NCBI GenBank assembly: GCA_017404325.1
Contig: JAFRCO010000003.1
Location: 1-42,462, forward strand
From: Candidatus Saccharimonadota bacterium
GTDB lineage: Bacteria > Patescibacteriota > Saccharimonadia > Saccharimonadales > Saccharimonadaceae
DNA: 42,462 nt
Reading direction: 5' to 3'
Positions 1-8,238 of this stretch are shown here, piece after piece. Positions within the stretch are counted from its first letter, which is position 1. Each line of letters begins with the position of its first letter. A model generated the notes under the pieces. The model saw only the letters and a list, made by a program, of their open reading frames with translations, searched no databases and was not told the origin of the DNA. The position numbers and the translations under genes are program-made.

Positions 1-696
1 AGATACTATAGTGTATCCAGCTTCTTTCAAATTCTTGATGTAATTATAATAATTATCATCAAATTCGTAATCTCCGATTTCGTAATCATCATCGAGTGAA
101 TTATATACTACGTCTATTTTTGAAAGTGGAATTTTATATTTCTCGTGCACGATGCGTTTAGTTAGTTCAGATACCGCGATGATTTTGTCGGCCATCATGA
201 GACCTTCATATTCAATCTCATGGATGAGCGGATTGCCGCTGTTCATACCAGAACGATCGAACTCAGTAGCATGAACATGTGCAACCAGAGGGATTTTATA
301 TTTTTTCTTCGCCATGACACCAGCTTCGTAAGTCAACCAATCATGAGCATGGATAATATCCGGATGGTTAGTTTTTACAAAATCATCAACATATTTTCCG
401 TATTCATTTTGAATTTCGCGGATTGAAGCCAATTTTCCTTCTTTAAAAGTCGGGATAAATTCTTCTTCGATTTTTAATGATTCGTATGAGCCGCCTCCAT
501 ATCGGAATAGTGGGTCAAGCATGGTCGCAGAATAAATATTCATGAAATCAATGTCAGAATATTTAGCATTGTACGGCAGAATAAAATCAATTTTCGCACC
601 TACTTTTGCTAGGGCACGGGAAAGGTTCAAGCAGGCAACACCAAGCCCACCACTATTATGTGGCGGAAGTTCCCATCCTAGCATAAGTATTTTCAT
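1..696 (-). CDS. Glycosyltransferase, glycogen-synthase-like (N-terminal part, cut by window edge)
   Basis: Read on the minus strand from the ATG at 696, the frame is open to base 1, giving about 232 residues. The start MKILMLGWELPPHNSGGLG is typical of the nucleotide-sugar binding loop of GT4/GT5 retaining glycosyltransferases, where a GGLG motif contacts the donor. A HAHDWLTYEAG stretch and AHVHATEFDRSG fit the conserved histidines of the N-terminal Rossmann domain. The acceptor and the GT4 versus GT5 assignment cannot be settled because the C-terminal donor domain lies outside the window. A glucan role would match the phosphorylase at 13955-15700 and the GH97 enzyme, but that is inference. 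The start lies 7 bases after an extended -10 box and has no Shine-Dalgarno. Confidence 0.8.
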   Translation of the reverse strand, partial: MKILMLGWELPPHNSGGLGVACLNLSRALAKVGAKIDFILPYNAKYSDIDFMNIYSATMLDPLFRYGGGSYESLKIEEEFIPTFKEGKLASIREIQNEYGKYVDDFVKTNHPDIIHAHDWLTYEAGVMAKKKYKIPLVAHVHATEFDRSGMNSGNPLIHEIEYEGLMMADKIIAVSELTKRIVHEKYKIPLSKIDVVYNSLDDDYEIGDYEFDDNYYNYIKNLKEAGYTIVS

Positions 697-703
697 TTAT
701 ATT

Positions 704-712
704 ATTTTAGCA
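704..712 (-). promoter_or_regulatory. Extended -10 promoter of the glycosyltransferase gene
   Basis: On the minus strand the sequence is TGCTAAAAT, followed by 7 bases and the ATG at 696. Predicted transcription start is at or within a base or two of the start codon. Confidence 0.6.
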
Positions 713-728
713 TATTTTCTGTTTTTTG

Positions 729-737
729 TGATAAAAT
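729..737 (+). promoter_or_regulatory. Probable -10 promoter of tRNA-Trp
   Basis: TGATAAAAT ends 16 bases before the mature tRNA 5' end, leaving room for a short 5' leader to be removed by RNase P. A weaker alternative -10 (TATAAA, 743-748) lies closer. Confidence 0.45.
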
Positions 738-753
738 TAAGATATAAATTTAT

Positions 754-829
754 AGGGGTGTAGCTCAGTTGGTAGAGCACTGGTCTCCAAAACCAGGTGT
801 CGCGAGTTCAAGTCTTGCCACCCCTGCCA
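754..829 (+). tRNA. tRNA-Trp (anticodon CCA), 3' CCA encoded
   Basis: The acceptor strand AGGGGTG (754-760) pairs fully with CACCCCT (819-825). The D arm contains TAGCTCAGTTGGTAGAGC, the anticodon loop is CTCCAAA with anticodon CCA, and the T loop is GTTCAAG. The discriminator is G826 and CCA is encoded at 827-829. A leaderless kinase gene starts 20 bases downstream. Confidence 0.96.
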
Positions 830-833
830 TTAA

Positions 834-842
834 TGATATAAT
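834..842 (+). promoter_or_regulatory. Extended -10 promoter of the P-loop kinase gene
   Basis: TGATATAAT lies just after the tRNA-Trp CCA end and 7 bases before the ATG at 850. This spacing favours ATG 850 as a leaderless start over the in-frame ATG at 841, which overlaps the -10 box. Confidence 0.6.
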
Positions 843-849
843 GGGAGGT

Positions 850-1353
850 ATGATGGAAGGTAATAAATCTAGGCCGCGTGCATTGCTTGTCTTCGGTGCG
901 CCTTGTAGTGGGAAAACGACGTTCGGTGAGAAATTCGCAAAAAAATTCGGGTTGGCATTTTATGATTTAGGTGAATTGAAAGAGAAATATAGCTTTTCTC
1001 ATGAAAACTTATTAGTGGTTTTAGAACAAATTTTAAAAACTAGACAAACTATTTTGATTGAAGGTGAATTAAAGACTGAAAAAGAGCGTGAAGAAATTCG
1101 AACTTTGCTCAAAAATCAAGGATATGAGCCGTCTTTAATTTGGATTCAAACGGATGTAGCGACAATTAGGTCGCGTTTAAAGTCTCGCTTTAAAAATGTA
1201 GCGAAAGCCAAGGAAGTTTACGAAAAAGCTGTTTCTGAGATTGAAGCGCCGACTGAAATAGAAAGACCGATTATCCTTTCTGGTAAACATACTTTTGAAA
1301 CACAAACAAGGCATGTGATTACTGGTTTGGCTGAGCTCGGCGAAAACAGATGA
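850..1353 (+). CDS. Small P-loop kinase / AAA_33-like ATPase
   Basis: The protein has 167 residues if started at ATG 850. A Walker A loop, GAPCSGKTT, lies at about residues 16-24, followed by a short parallel alpha/beta fold like nucleotide or shikimate kinases and zeta-toxin-like proteins. A lid-like segment, TIRSRLKSRFKN, supplies arginines. The substrate is not recognisable. The start was chosen from the -10 spacing; ATG 853 with GGGAGG upstream (843-848) is the alternative. Upstream in-frame codons run into tRNA-Trp and are rejected. The gene overlaps the next one by 4 bases (ATGA), so the two are likely translated together. Confidence 0.75.
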   Translation: MMEGNKSRPRALLVFGAPCSGKTTFGEKFAKKFGLAFYDLGELKEKYSFSHENLLVVLEQILKTRQTILIEGELKTEKEREEIRTLLKNQGYEPSLIWIQTDVATIRSRLKSRFKNVAKAKEVYEKAVSEIEAPTEIERPIILSGKHTFETQTRHVITGLAELGENR

Positions 1354-1895
1354 TTATTGTTGACAAAGAATTCGGAGAGGTAATTGTTCGAAAAAATCCA
1401 CTTGCTAGAGGGGTAAGATTTTCTGTTTCGACTTCTGGACGTTTACAAATGTCAGTACCGAAATACACTTCAGAGTTTTTAGCGAAGCGTTTTCTAAATT
1501 CAAATCGAAAAAATATTCGAGAAAAATTACCGATTAAAGATCCGAAAAATCAACGTGCGCGAGATTATCAGAAAAAAGTTTTAATGAAAAAAGCGAAGGA
1601 GTATTTGCCATATCGTTTAGAATATTTAGCAAATTTACACGGATATAAATATAATAAGTGTCGTTTAACACATGCGAATACGAGATGGGGAAGTTGCTCG
1701 TCTAATAAAACGATTTCTTTAAATATTGGTTTAATGAAGATTCCTGAGGTTTTAAGGGATTATGTAATCCTACATGAACTTGCACATCTTAACCATATGG
1801 ATCATTCAAGAGCTTTTTGGAGTGAAGTGGGTTCGCACGATAAAAATTACAAAATACATGAAAAAAAATTAAAATATTTTAGTCCTGGTATTTAA
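1350..1895 (+). CDS. YgjP/WLM-type zinc metallopeptidase (DUF45)
   Basis: This 181-residue protein carries HELAHL at residues 142-147, with the HExxH zinc site at 142-146 and a third ligand His at about 152 in MDHSRAFW. TRWGSCSS near residue 112 is the second hallmark of the YgjP-like/DUF45 family. The N-terminal half is rich in Arg and Lys and has no signal peptide, so it is probably cytoplasmic. The family resembles minimal gluzincins and SprT-like proteases acting on DNA-bound substrates, but the bacterial role is poorly known. It overlaps the kinase gene by 4 bases and has no separate promoter. Confidence 0.88.
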   Translation: MIIVDKEFGEVIVRKNPLARGVRFSVSTSGRLQMSVPKYTSEFLAKRFLNSNRKNIREKLPIKDPKNQRARDYQKKVLMKKAKEYLPYRLEYLANLHGYKYNKCRLTHANTRWGSCSSNKTISLNIGLMKIPEVLRDYVILHELAHLNHMDHSRAFWSEVGSHDKNYKIHEKKLKYFSPGI

Positions 1896-1904
1896 AAAAG
1901 CTTG

Positions 1905-1913
1905 TGCTATAAT
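1905..1913 (+). promoter_or_regulatory. Extended -10 promoter of the sortase gene
   Basis: TGCTATAAT is followed by a short leader carrying AAGGAGG (1922-1928) before the GTG at 1934. This is one of the minority of first genes here that has both a short leader and a clear Shine-Dalgarno. Confidence 0.65.
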
Positions 1914-1933
1914 AGATACATAAGGAGGAGTGT

Positions 1934-2425
1934 GTGGAAATCGGCAAACGATTAAATCCTAGGTATATATTCTTTGGATTGTATATTTTTGCTTTTCTAG
2001 TATACATTGTTGTTGGTTTACAGCCAGCAGAAGCTGCGAATTATCAGATTTCCGCAAAACTTATTATTCCGACGATTGAACTTAATTCTGATGTGACGAG
2101 CTTAAAAATAGAGAATCATGAATTAAAGACTCCGGACACAATAGTCGGTAGTTATTCTGGTGCGGAAAATAAAACATTATTAATCGGACATTCGAGCACA
2201 GTATTTAATAATTTAGAGAATGTAAAAATTGGTGATGAAATTATTTATGATGATGTAAAATATATCGTTGGCGAGCGAGAGATTGTTGAAAAAGATGATG
2301 TTGTGATGCCAGAATTGTTGGAGTCTAGTGAAATAGAAACAATTGTAATAATGACTTGCGCTGGGGAAGATTTAGGAATGGGCGATGCAACGCATCGATT
2401 AATTATTACTGCTGAACAAATCTAA
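1934..2425 (+). CDS. Sortase-fold membrane-anchored transpeptidase
   Basis: The 163-residue protein has one membrane segment at about residues 11-30 followed by an extracytoplasmic sortase barrel. The catalytic trio is in place: His86 in LIGHSST, Cys142 in MTCAGED, and Arg155 in THRLII. Sortases cut sorting signals of surface proteins and join them to amino groups on the cell wall or on pilin subunits. At 163 residues it is short, closest to class D/E-like enzymes, but the exact class is unsure because the usual TLxTC context is altered to VIMTC. The start is GTG 1934, set by AAGGAGG 6 bases upstream. Possible clients include secreted proteins such as the one at 40868, whose C-terminus is not visible. 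Confidence 0.85.
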   Translation: MEIGKRLNPRYIFFGLYIFAFLVYIVVGLQPAEAANYQISAKLIIPTIELNSDVTSLKIENHELKTPDTIVGSYSGAENKTLLIGHSSTVFNNLENVKIGDEIIYDDVKYIVGEREIVEKDDVVMPELLESSEIETIVIMTCAGEDLGMGDATHRLIITAEQI

Positions 2426-2427
2426 AT

Positions 2428-4380
2428 TTATAGTTTTTTGAGTCTAATAGCAAAGCCACCGCCAGGAGCCATGTAGATATCGATTGTATTAGTTCTGCCA
2501 ACGCGTTTTTTGGTGATTAAAATGCCGAAAGGATTATCACGGAAATGTGCTTCATCAGAATCGGAATAGATATCAGCTTCATAGGTTCCTTCAGATAAGA
2601 AGTCGAGATGGAGATTAACACGACGATTAAATTCGTCAGTTACTCCGCCAATATACCAATCATCGCTATCGCGATCTTGTCTTGCGACAATATAATATTC
2701 ACCGATTTCTCCAGCTAGTGGAATTGTCTTAGCGAAATTGGTTGGAACTTCAGAAACGAAACGAAAAACGTCAGGGAAACGTTGTTCGTAAATGTAGGGT
2801 CGATCTGCCGCCATCTGCATACCAGAATAAATTGTGACGAAATAGGCGACTTGGCGCGCAAGCGTTGTTGCCATGCGCTTAACAGCGTTCTCGATGTCAA
2901 AAATGCCGCTAGTATAATCCATGCCGCCGGATAGTAATCTAGTGTAGGGAAGATAACACGCATGAGATGGACTTAAAGCACCGCCTTCGTATTCTTGGCC
3001 TCTAGCACCTTCACGAGTGAGGAGGTTTGGCCAAGTGCGTTCGATACCAGTACCTTTTATAGGTTCATGAATATCTAGACAAATGTGTTTTTTCGCAGCT
3101 AATTCTAATGTCTTTTGATAGTGTTTTACTCCCACTTGAGAATGATGATACTCGCGTCGGCCATTGATCAACATTTTACTACTAGCATATCCAGTTTTAA
3201 TATAATGAATATTATTGGCAGCATAGTAATTGTAGGCCTTCTCAAGTTGTTTTTCGTAATTATCGACAAAGCCGACAGTTTCGTGGTGTCCCACTATTTC
3301 GACATTACGAATTTGCGCATAGCGGGCCACCTCTTCGAGGTCAAAATCCTGAGTAGCAACTGTAAATTTATTGTTAATTCCATTTTCGAGCCAGTCACCT
3401 TCCCAACCGTCATTCCAACCTTCGATAAGTAACCCGGAGATTCCTAAACGCACTGCGGCATCAATATATTCTTTTGCGTGTTCAGTCGTGGCGCCATGTC
3501 TTTCGCCTGGAGCCCAAGTCCATTCTCCGACATACATTGCCCACCAAATACCGATAAACTTTAATGTTTTAACCCATGAAAAATCTTGTTTAGGCGGGTC
3601 ATTTAAAACATATATCAGACGATTAGTTGTTAATTCGGTTGCACTATCTGCAAGCATAATAAGTCGCCATGGTGTTTGAAATGGTAGGGCGACGTGGGCT
3701 TTAGTATCGTCAGATAATGGTGTAATGTCAGTTTTTAGAATGTTTCTCTCATTAAGTTTTAGGGTCATGGCGCCATAGTCATAAAGTGCGGCTTCGTGGA
3801 TTGATAAATACACCTCATTTGGAGTTTTTAAAGTAAGTGGTGTGTGAACTGAATTATTTAAATCATAGACTGCACTTTTGGTGTAACTATACTCATAACG
3901 ATCGGGTTGATAAGCTGGAATGCTCCAAGCGACCGTATTGGGATTCAAATTAAATTCTGTAAGCTCATCTTTAATAGTGATTTGACTGAATTTTGGCTGA
4001 GGAGGAATTTCATAGCGAAAAGCTACGCCGTTATCGAAAACACGAAAACGTAATGTAAAAATACGATTGGGTTCTTTTTTTTCAGATAGATAGAAGGCAC
4101 TTTCGGTGTAATTATTATCAAGATATCTATCTTCACCCCATGGCATTTCAACAATTTCTTGATGCTTTTTACGTTGTTCGCGAATCAGTTTAAGATTTTC
4201 GCCCAGTAGTTTTTCACCGCAAATAAAAAACCCGAGGCGCGAAGGCTTAATCACTAATTTATCATTTTTATAAACTTCATAAGAAATTTTACCCGCTTCT
4301 AAAATAACTTGGCATTTGACAGTACGATTAGGAGAATATAGCTCCCTATTAACCTCGTTGCGAGTAAACCAGTTTAACAT
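2428..4380 (-). CDS. Glycoside hydrolase family 97 (alpha-glucosidase/alpha-galactosidase type)
   Basis: The 650-residue protein shows the full GH97 layout. The N-terminal beta-sandwich spans about residues 15-270 (SPNRTVKCQVILEAG). The TIM barrel starts near WKTLKFIGIWWAMYVGEW-like sequence at about 270-287, and a C-terminal beta domain ends it. Within the barrel, GLLIEGWNDGW (317-327), LDIHEPIKGTG (435-445) and the ADRPYIYE region (525-532) hold the likely catalytic and calcium-binding acids. The Glu in the HEP motif suggests the inverting alpha-glucosidase branch, not the retaining branch that uses an Asp nucleophile; this is inference. There is no signal peptide, so it appears cytoplasmic, unlike the secreted Bacteroidetes members. 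Start ATG 4380 lies 6 bases after a -10 box. Confidence 0.9.
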   Translation of the reverse strand: MLNWFTRNEVNRELYSPNRTVKCQVILEAGKISYEVYKNDKLVIKPSRLGFFICGEKLLGENLKLIREQRKKHQEIVEMPWGEDRYLDNNYTESAFYLSEKKEPNRIFTLRFRVFDNGVAFRYEIPPQPKFSQITIKDELTEFNLNPNTVAWSIPAYQPDRYEYSYTKSAVYDLNNSVHTPLTLKTPNEVYLSIHEAALYDYGAMTLKLNERNILKTDITPLSDDTKAHVALPFQTPWRLIMLADSATELTTNRLIYVLNDPPKQDFSWVKTLKFIGIWWAMYVGEWTWAPGERHGATTEHAKEYIDAAVRLGISGLLIEGWNDGWEGDWLENGINNKFTVATQDFDLEEVARYAQIRNVEIVGHHETVGFVDNYEKQLEKAYNYYAANNIHYIKTGYASSKMLINGRREYHHSQVGVKHYQKTLELAAKKHICLDIHEPIKGTGIERTWPNLLTREGARGQEYEGGALSPSHACYLPYTRLLSGGMDYTSGIFDIENAVKRMATTLARQVAYFVTIYSGMQMAADRPYIYEQRFPDVFRFVSEVPTNFAKTIPLAGEIGEYYIVARQDRDSDDWYIGGVTDEFNRRVNLHLDFLSEGTYEADIYSDSDEAHFRDNPFGILITKKRVGRTNTIDIYMAPGGGFAIRLKKL

Positions 4381-4386
4381 AAGCTT

Positions 4387-4395
4387 ATTATAACA
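4387..4395 (-). promoter_or_regulatory. Extended -10 promoter of the GH97 gene
   Basis: Minus-strand TGTTATAAT, then 6 bases, then ATG 4380. No Shine-Dalgarno fits, so a leaderless mRNA is predicted. Confidence 0.65.
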
Positions 4396-4432
4396 CGTCT
4401 AGAAAGGCTTCACGCCAATCGACGTAATATTA

Positions 4433-4441
4433 TGCTACAAT
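4433..4441 (+). promoter_or_regulatory. Extended -10 promoter of the CapA-like gene
   Basis: TGCTACAAT is followed by 6 bases and ATG 4448. It diverges from the GH97 promoter within the same 67-base gap. Confidence 0.6.
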
Positions 4442-4447
4442 AGAATC

Positions 4448-5932
4448 ATGAAGAAGAGAGATAAGAAGAGTCGTATTTTAATAGGTTCTATTCTATTTGT
4501 TTTAACATTTGCGTTGGTATTTTTTGGGGTGCAATGGTTTACGAAAACTGGTTTTTTTAGATTACCTGGTGTGGTATATTATGATGAAAGTTTAAATGAT
4601 TCGGAATTAGAAGTACTAGCTACTATTTTTACTGACGAGCTAGAATTAGATAGAGATGTAACGGTTTCCGCGAAGAATTATCTCCAATATCCTGAGCTTA
4701 ATGAGAACGATTTTCTATATAATGTTTTTGTCCCAGTTACAGATTTTTACAGCACAGGCACTAACGTAACGGCAGATAGCTCTGAAATATTATTTTCTGA
4801 TTCTTACGCTACGGAAAATTCGTTTAATATGATTGATGTTTCTGAACTTGATTTTCGAGAAAAACTACTAAGTATCAATGGGGAATATTATCTAGATAAT
4901 TATAATAATGGTGCAATTTTTAGAGTAATTTCTTTTGATTCAAAAAAGTACGATGAAGAAATCAAACCTTTGGTAGAACAGGCTTTTAAAAAAGAATATC
5001 CGAGCAAGAAGAACGTATTAACAATGGCACAAACCGGAGTTACTGCGTTGTCTCGTGCAATGAATGCTAAATTGGATGAGGTTGGCGATGCTACTTACTT
5101 TTCACAGAATTTAGGAGAGTATCTCTCAAGTTTTGATTTAACACACACGTCGAATGAGTCGTCGTTTTCGGAATATGCCTATTCTGGGAATATTTGTTCT
5201 GATCCGCGCTTTATTGATACTTTGACTGCGATTGGTTTAGATATTGTCGAATTAACTGGTAATCATAATCAGGATTGTGGTGATGAAGCGGCGCTCGAGA
5301 CGATAGATATATATAACAATAATAGTATAAAGATTGTTGGTGGAGGAAAAACTGCGGATGAGGCCGCAATACCGCTTCAAATCAATGAAAAGGGAAATGG
5401 GATTACTTTTCTAGCGTATAATTTGTCGACTGGTGGTGCGACTTATGATGATACTCCTGGCGCGAATCAATATTATGAAGAAAATGCGGTAGATGAGATA
5501 AAAAAGGCGAAAGAGCAAGGAAATTTAGTCATTGTGGATATTCAGTATTATGAATGTAGCGCCTATGTCGCTACGGAAGAAGATACAACTTGTGATTATG
5601 CAGATTCAGCGGCTGGAGACCAAATTGGCTTCTTTAGACACTTAATTGACCTTGGTGCAGATATAGTTGTCGGGACAAGTGCACATCAACCTCAAACTTT
5701 TGAGTTGTATGGTGACGGTGCAATTTATTACGGGCTTGGAAATCTTTTCTTCGATCAAGCTTGGTGGCCAGGGACTACTAGAAGTTTGGTTCTCGAGCAT
5801 TATTTCTATAATAATAAATTATTGCAAACGAGAATTAATGTTACGGTTTATGGTTCCGAATTACAAACTTCCTTAATGTTTGAGGATATGAAAAATCAAT
5901 TCTTAGAACGATTAATCAGTGAGAGACCTTAA
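4448..5932 (+). CDS. CapA / poly-gamma-glutamate synthesis-like protein (PGA_cap metallophosphatase fold)
   Basis: The 494-residue protein starts with a basic segment and one membrane anchor (about residues 9-28). A long unassigned extracytoplasmic region of about 160 residues follows. From about residue 190 the PGA_cap domain is recognisable: MAQTGVTALSR, then DIVELTGNHNQDCGDE with an NHN metal-site motif, then VVGTSAHQPQTFELYGDGA and IYYGLGNLFFDQ. These are hallmarks of CapA-type calcineurin-like proteins tied to capsule or poly-gamma-glutamate handling. The usual first-motif GD pair at the domain start is not evident, so catalysis is uncertain. The 3' end overlaps the convergent CAP gene by 4 bases. 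Confidence 0.82.
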   Translation: MKKRDKKSRILIGSILFVLTFALVFFGVQWFTKTGFFRLPGVVYYDESLNDSELEVLATIFTDELELDRDVTVSAKNYLQYPELNENDFLYNVFVPVTDFYSTGTNVTADSSEILFSDSYATENSFNMIDVSELDFREKLLSINGEYYLDNYNNGAIFRVISFDSKKYDEEIKPLVEQAFKKEYPSKKNVLTMAQTGVTALSRAMNAKLDEVGDATYFSQNLGEYLSSFDLTHTSNESSFSEYAYSGNICSDPRFIDTLTAIGLDIVELTGNHNQDCGDEAALETIDIYNNNSIKIVGGGKTADEAAIPLQINEKGNGITFLAYNLSTGGATYDDTPGANQYYEENAVDEIKKAKEQGNLVIVDIQYYECSAYVATEEDTTCDYADSAAGDQIGFFRHLIDLGADIVVGTSAHQPQTFELYGDGAIYYGLGNLFFDQAWWPGTTRSLVLEHYFYNNKLLQTRINVTVYGSELQTSLMFEDMKNQFLERLISERP

Positions 5933-6888
5933 TAAGTGCTAAAGAATTGCGACCAGTAGGTCTTTTCTTCAGAATCAAGATCAAAGATAAAACCAACAGC
6001 TAATTTCGTATAATCCGGGTTTAAAATATTGGCACGGTGAGCTTCTGATCCCATCCAAGCAGAAACGGCTGTAACGGGAGAAACAGCTGAATTACCAATA
6101 ACAAGGTTTTCGCCGCTCACACCACCAGATTCAGGAGGTGGGCAGACAGTGTGCCAGCTACTACCATCTGGACGGGTGTGACTATAGAGAGCAATAGTTT
6201 CTTTTGCGCGGACATCGGCGGCTGATTCACAAGTTTCACCCCAAGATAGCTGATTTAAGTTGTTTTTGACGCGTATTTTATTAACTAATGTTAAAACTTC
6301 ATGCTTCCACTGTTCGATTGGCGGCTCGACGACTGTTACCGTAATGGAATCCTTACGTTTACCGTCGTAAGTACCAGCCGTAATTGTAGTTGTTCCGATA
6401 CCGCTAATTAATGGATATCTACAAGTGTCTTTATCATATCCAAGCCAAGTTCTCGCTGTATTATAAAAGCCGCTAATGACATTGGCGTCTGAGGTCTGCC
6501 AGTACATTTCTCCGAGATCTGTCAAACCACCACCAACACAGATGTCGATATCTGGTGTGGCGTAAATTTTAATCGACTTTTCATTCCAAAGTTCTCCAGC
6601 AGGTACGTCTGAATTATCGTATTCGTGACTAGATGTTGAAATATAATCATCATTGCCAATATAATTTATCGTTTCTGCTTTGGCGTTGGAACTAGATGCT
6701 GCGTCTAGAAGTTCGGTTTCCTCAACATCGTTTGAAATGATATCCGAACGTTCGCCGACGACTCTAAATTCCAAACCGCCATTGAACCAGATTGCACTTG
6801 CGATTGCAATGCCAGCCACTAAAATTGCAACTGCATTAATCGAAAGCAGGATGGTCCACCGAGTTTGTTTTAACATAATCGACGCCAT
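5929..6888 (-). CDS. Membrane-anchored CAP (SCP/PR-1) domain protein
   Basis: The 319-residue protein has a membrane anchor at about residues 12-34, a low-complexity Ser/Asp/Glu stretch, a central beta-rich region (about 80-185) and a C-terminal CAP domain (about 190-319). The four CAP-tetrad residues are visible: His in LYSHTRPDG, Glu in SGENLVIG, and Glu and His in GSEAHRANIL. Bacterial CAP proteins are secreted or surface proteins with mostly unknown roles. It is the last gene of the five-gene minus-strand operon, 8 bases after the sensor gene. The AAAGG at the sensor 3' end serves the ATG at 6888; ATG 6876 is an alternative. Confidence 0.88.
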   Translation of the reverse strand: MASIMLKQTRWTILLSINAVAILVAGIAIASAIWFNGGLEFRVVGERSDIISNDVEETELLDAASSSNAKAETINYIGNDDYISTSSHEYDNSDVPAGELWNEKSIKIYATPDIDICVGGGLTDLGEMYWQTSDANVISGFYNTARTWLGYDKDTCRYPLISGIGTTTITAGTYDGKRKDSITVTVVEPPIEQWKHEVLTLVNKIRVKNNLNQLSWGETCESAADVRAKETIALYSHTRPDGSSWHTVCPPPESGGVSGENLVIGNSAVSPVTAVSAWMGSEAHRANILNPDYTKLAVGFIFDLDSEEKTYWSQFFSTY

Positions 6889-6896
6889 CTCGTCGG

Positions 6897-8237
6897 TTAC
6901 CTTTCATTAGAATGTTTTTTGGAATCCACGATTACAGACACTATATTGAGGATAGTTTCTATTTGTACTAAATCTTGACGGTTAAAGTTAGTTTTACCTA
7001 TCGGTTTACCGAGCATAATTTGGCCAAAGGTTTTGTCGTTAACATCTCTCAACACAGCTACTGCGGATAGATCCAGATGTTGCCATTCTGGAGAAGCTTC
7101 ATCAACTTTTTGCCAGACACCATTTTCGGGTTTACCTAGCTTAGAAACCATTTTAACTTCATTAGCTGTAAACTCACGTGGAGTAGAACCGTAAATCTGG
7201 TTATCAATCAAGAAACCAATGTATTTAAAATGCATGTGTTCTGCTAAGAAACTAGCTAATTCGTTCAGACTAGTTTGCTTTGGCGAAGCTTTAACTAGCT
7301 TTTTAACTATGTAGACTGTATCGATTTTTTGGTTCGAGATTAACGAACGAATAAACATGTTAAGCTCATTGGTTGCTGGTAGAAGCAACAGTACGATAAG
7401 AATCATAATAAAGTTTAAAACTATAACTTCAGTTGATGGTGTAGCACCTCTGAACATGGCAGCAAAGACGATAGAAAAGATAACCATATAAACTACTGCA
7501 AGTGAAGTGATAATAACAATATAAGAAAGAACTTTAAGCCACGTTGAATAAAGGTTCAAGACTCTATATCGCAAAATTGAATAGTAGAAGGCTATAATTG
7601 TCGTCGAAATTGCGAGCGGGCCTAACCAGATTAAGTCCCAACGCCAAAATGTTAGGATTAGGTTAAAAATTAAGGACATGGTTCCGGAAATGCCAAAACC
7701 GATGAGTAAGACTAAGTCTCCACCGCGTTTTTTGAATGAAGATGAAGTTATAATTTGTTTTAGAAGAGTTAACATAACGGCTGGTACTAGAAGACAGAAG
7801 AACCCAGCATAAGCAAAATAGAAAGGCCCAACGTTTGTCACAAGGCTATTACCAGAGTTTGCTAGTATAATATCTGTATATAACAGAGCTGGATTATTGA
7901 CGAAAATCCCTGTTAAAACTAAACCTAAGATAAAGAAGAAAGCCGTAATGAGTTTTCCGAATTTTTCTTGCCAGCTTATATATGCAAGGAGGGCTATATC
8001 GATAAAAATTGCGCTAACAAAAGTCCAGTTTGTATGCCAAGCCATATTAAATGTTGAATTCGGGGCTGCTCTTAAGAATATACAGATTGATACTATCCAA
8101 ATTGCAGCAAAAATAGTCGCCACAAAAAACCAGAACGATTTAAGGCGTTCACCTTTTTTGGCGCCAAAAAATACTGTCGCGCCAGACAGCACTGTCAAAA
8201 TTGATACAGTAATTAGTAAAATTACAATTAACTGCAT
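6897..8237 (-). CDS. Multi-pass membrane sensor with C-terminal GAF-like domain, no kinase domain
   Basis: The 446-residue protein has about eight or nine hydrophobic helices in residues 1-310, arranged like the N-terminal 7TM region of many histidine kinases. It includes the typical LGPLAISTTIIAFYYSILRYR element. A roughly 130-residue GAF-like cytoplasmic domain follows (about 315-440). The chain then ends without a His box or HATPase domain, so it cannot autophosphorylate. Its start ATG 8237 is set by AAAGGAGG in the tail of the upstream gene, leaving one base between the two genes. The context suggests signal input to the envelope operon or to the nearby two-component pair, which is inference. 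Confidence 0.75.
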   Translation of the reverse strand: MQLIVILLITVSILTVLSGATVFFGAKKGERLKSFWFFVATIFAAIWIVSICIFLRAAPNSTFNMAWHTNWTFVSAIFIDIALLAYISWQEKFGKLITAFFFILGLVLTGIFVNNPALLYTDIILANSGNSLVTNVGPFYFAYAGFFCLLVPAVMLTLLKQIITSSSFKKRGGDLVLLIGFGISGTMSLIFNLILTFWRWDLIWLGPLAISTTIIAFYYSILRYRVLNLYSTWLKVLSYIVIITSLAVVYMVIFSIVFAAMFRGATPSTEVIVLNFIMILIVLLLLPATNELNMFIRSLISNQKIDTVYIVKKLVKASPKQTSLNELASFLAEHMHFKYIGFLIDNQIYGSTPREFTANEVKMVSKLGKPENGVWQKVDEASPEWQHLDLSAVAVLRDVNDKTFGQIMLGKPIGKTNFNRQDLVQIETILNIVSVIVDSKKHSNER

Positions 8238-8238
8238 T

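Noticed and set aside
769-849. N-terminal extension of the kinase frame beginning inside tRNA-Trp
   Set aside because: The codons overlap the tRNA, and the extended -10 box at 834-842 places the transcript start at about 850.
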